Below, in pieces: positions 62,986 to 64,000 of a stretch of 64,000 bases of DNA. This DNA is from DASRQK01 sp964436635. GTDB lineage: Bacteria > Bacteroidota > Bacteroidia > Sphingobacteriales > Sphingobacteriaceae. The notes below the pieces were generated by a model that was not told the DNA's origin, made no database searches, and saw nothing but the letters and a program-made list of their open reading frames with translations. Made by a program: the position numbers and the translations under genes. The DNA is taken from NCBI GenBank assembly GCA_964436635.1, contig CAYTDM010000003.1, forward strand, positions 1-64,000. The letters run 5' to 3'. The number at the start of each line of letters is the position of its first letter. The stretch's first letter is position 1.

Positions 62986-63540
62986 ATGTTAAGTTTCGAA
63001 GAATATTTAGATTATTTTCAATCTATCATAAACAGCCAACAACCCGAAGCACCTTATGATCAAGAGGAGTATTTTCATTATACAAAAATGAATTGGACCC
63101 GAACGAATCGTTGGCTAAAAAAAGGAGTCATTCTGCCAGAAATTACTGCACAGTTGGCATCCATAACTGAACCCATTGAATGGATCGTCATTACGGAACC
63201 TTGGTGTGGGGATGCTGCGCAATGCGTGCCGTTTTTTCATTTAATGGCAGCAAAGAATCCGTTGATTTCTTTAAAAATCGTTTTGCGTGATCAACCGCCT
63301 TATTTAATTGATCAATATTTAACAAATGGGACCAAGTCAATTCCGTTATTAATCATACGGAATGCTGCAGGAGAAGATTTAGCGGTTTGGGGCCCAAGGC
63401 CGGCTGGCGCAAAGGAGCTTTTCCTCAGAATGAAAGCTGCAGATCAACCCTTTGAAGATATTAAAGAAGCCCTGCAAAAATGGTATAATCAGGATGCAGG
63501 AAAAGAAATTCAAGAAGAAATAATAAAGCTAATTTTGTAA
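62986..63540 (+). CDS. Thioredoxin-family protein with WCGDA active site
   Basis: A cytosolic protein (184 aa, no signal peptide) with a thioredoxin fold. The strand WIVITEPWCGDAAQC places Cys74 at the usual first position, followed by Asp rather than a second Cys at the CXXC place; another Cys lies at position 80. The cis-Pro region is KSIPLLIIRN. WCGDA proteins of this kind are common in Bacteroidota and probably handle thiols or bacillithiol-like redox, but their role is not established. A -7-like TAAATTTG at 62941-62948 precedes it. Confidence 0.82.
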   Translation: MLSFEEYLDYFQSIINSQQPEAPYDQEEYFHYTKMNWTRTNRWLKKGVILPEITAQLASITEPIEWIVITEPWCGDAAQCVPFFHLMAAKNPLISLKIVLRDQPPYLIDQYLTNGTKSIPLLIIRNAAGEDLAVWGPRPAGAKELFLRMKAADQPFEDIKEALQKWYNQDAGKEIQEEIIKLIL

Positions 63541-63604
63541 TACAATCGTGTTTGTGATTACGCACTCTTTTTTTCATCTTTGTGTGCTGAATAATAGGGC
63601 ATAA

Positions 63605-64000
63605 ATGATACAATTTCTTAAAGAAAGTACCTTTGCTGCAAACGAAGTGATTCGAAAATCTTGGCTTGTGTTAAAGGAGAATTATTTTTCCATCGCAGGC
63701 ATGTGTTTTAGTCTTTTTTTGACTTCAAATGCCTCGGGAATATTGGCGTTTTACTTCCAAGATGTGACAGACGTATTGCGCTATTTTATGGCGTTTTTAT
63801 TTGTAATTGCCTATTTTGGTATTCAATTAACTTTATTTAAGTACATTTTTCGACTAATCGATCGAGATCAAAAAATTAGTCTTTGGGCCACCATGCCGAC
63901 CACAAAAGAGATCGCACGGTTTCTGTACGGTATGGCCATCGTCTGTATTTTAGTGGTCCTCGCTTATGTGGTTATTGCCATCCTTGCTTTTCCTTTAATT
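63605..64000 (+). CDS. Membrane protein, partial (runs off the window)
   Basis: An open frame starts at ATG 63605 (MIQFLKESTFAANEVIRKSW) and continues without a stop through the right edge, giving 132 residues. A polar N-terminal segment of about 27 residues is followed by at least three hydrophobic stretches (about 29-50, 59-80 and 110-132), so the product is an integral membrane protein. No family motif is recognisable in the visible part. It starts 64 bases after the thioredoxin-like gene and may be cotranscribed. Confidence 0.7.
   Translation, partial: MIQFLKESTFAANEVIRKSWLVLKENYFSIAGMCFSLFLTSNASGILAFYFQDVTDVLRYFMAFLFVIAYFGIQLTLFKYIFRLIDRDQKISLWATMPTTKEIARFLYGMAIVCILVVLAYVVIAILAFPLI

Noticed and set aside
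1..64000. Mobile elements, prophage, toxin-antitoxin or defence islands
   Set aside because: No transposase, integrase, restriction, toxin or phage genes were found, and composition looks uniform across the window.

Overview
The window is a chromosomal segment of a Bacteroidota bacterium, probably a non-pathogenic aerobe of the Cytophagales/Sphingobacteriales type. The evidence is a giant SprA gene, a complete alternative complex III (ACIII) cluster joined to a cytochrome oxidase cluster, an SDR-type threonine dehydrogenase, moderately AT-rich DNA, and several promoters of the Bacteroidota form (TTG/TTTG, 20-21 bp, TAnnTTTG). Coding density is high and no gene-free stretch exceeds 300 bases. 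I see no rRNA, tRNA, CRISPR array, insertion sequence, prophage or other mobile element. Fifty-one genes are annotated; the last one runs off the right edge.

Layout. 0.3-2.9 kb (minus): a lamin-tail surface protein, threonine dehydrogenase and YebC. 3.1-6.5 kb (plus): asd, a TetR regulator and a NagZ-like glycosidase. 6.7-9.0 kb (minus): free methionine-(R)-sulfoxide reductase and Xaa-Pro aminopeptidase. 9.1-20.7 kb (plus): dacB, then a tight maeB-ruvA-sprA run. 20.8-25.7 kb (plus): a COG4299 acyltransferase, rpsO, pnp and a LacI-type regulator. 25.8-26.2 kb (minus): msrB. 26.5-43.1 kb (plus): the respiratory block actABCDEF, oxidase subunits II and I, ctaA, ctaB, two subunit III genes, subunit IV, SCO and DUF420. 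43.2-50.0 kb: mixed genes (a conserved unknown, mtgA, a secreted unknown, EamA transporter, YigZ, penicillin acylase, a small membrane protein). 50.0-59.6 kb (minus): sixA-polX-M1 peptidase, then mreB-mreC-mreD-mrdA-rodA. 59.8-64.0 kb: a nucleotidyltransferase, dnaK (minus), a thioredoxin-like protein and a partial membrane protein.

How the genes work together. The act/cox block encodes the whole quinol-to-oxygen branch: ACIII oxidises menaquinol and passes electrons through c hemes to a heme-copper oxidase, and heme A synthesis (ctaA, ctaB) and copper insertion (SCO, DUF420) are encoded in the same run. The mre/mrd block is the complete core elongasome; DacB, MtgA and the NagZ-like enzyme add murein trimming, polymerisation and recycling. 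SprA is the outer-membrane channel of the type IX secretion system, but no other T9SS gene lies here.

Most of the window is conserved housekeeping DNA, and I found no convincing undescribed multi-gene system. The observations most worth following up are: a PolX-family protein whose polymerase aspartates are replaced while its PHP nuclease motifs are intact; short direct or tandem repeats in three convergent intergenic gaps; a hexaheme ActA; and two conserved proteins of unknown function (43179-43649 and 44587-45342).
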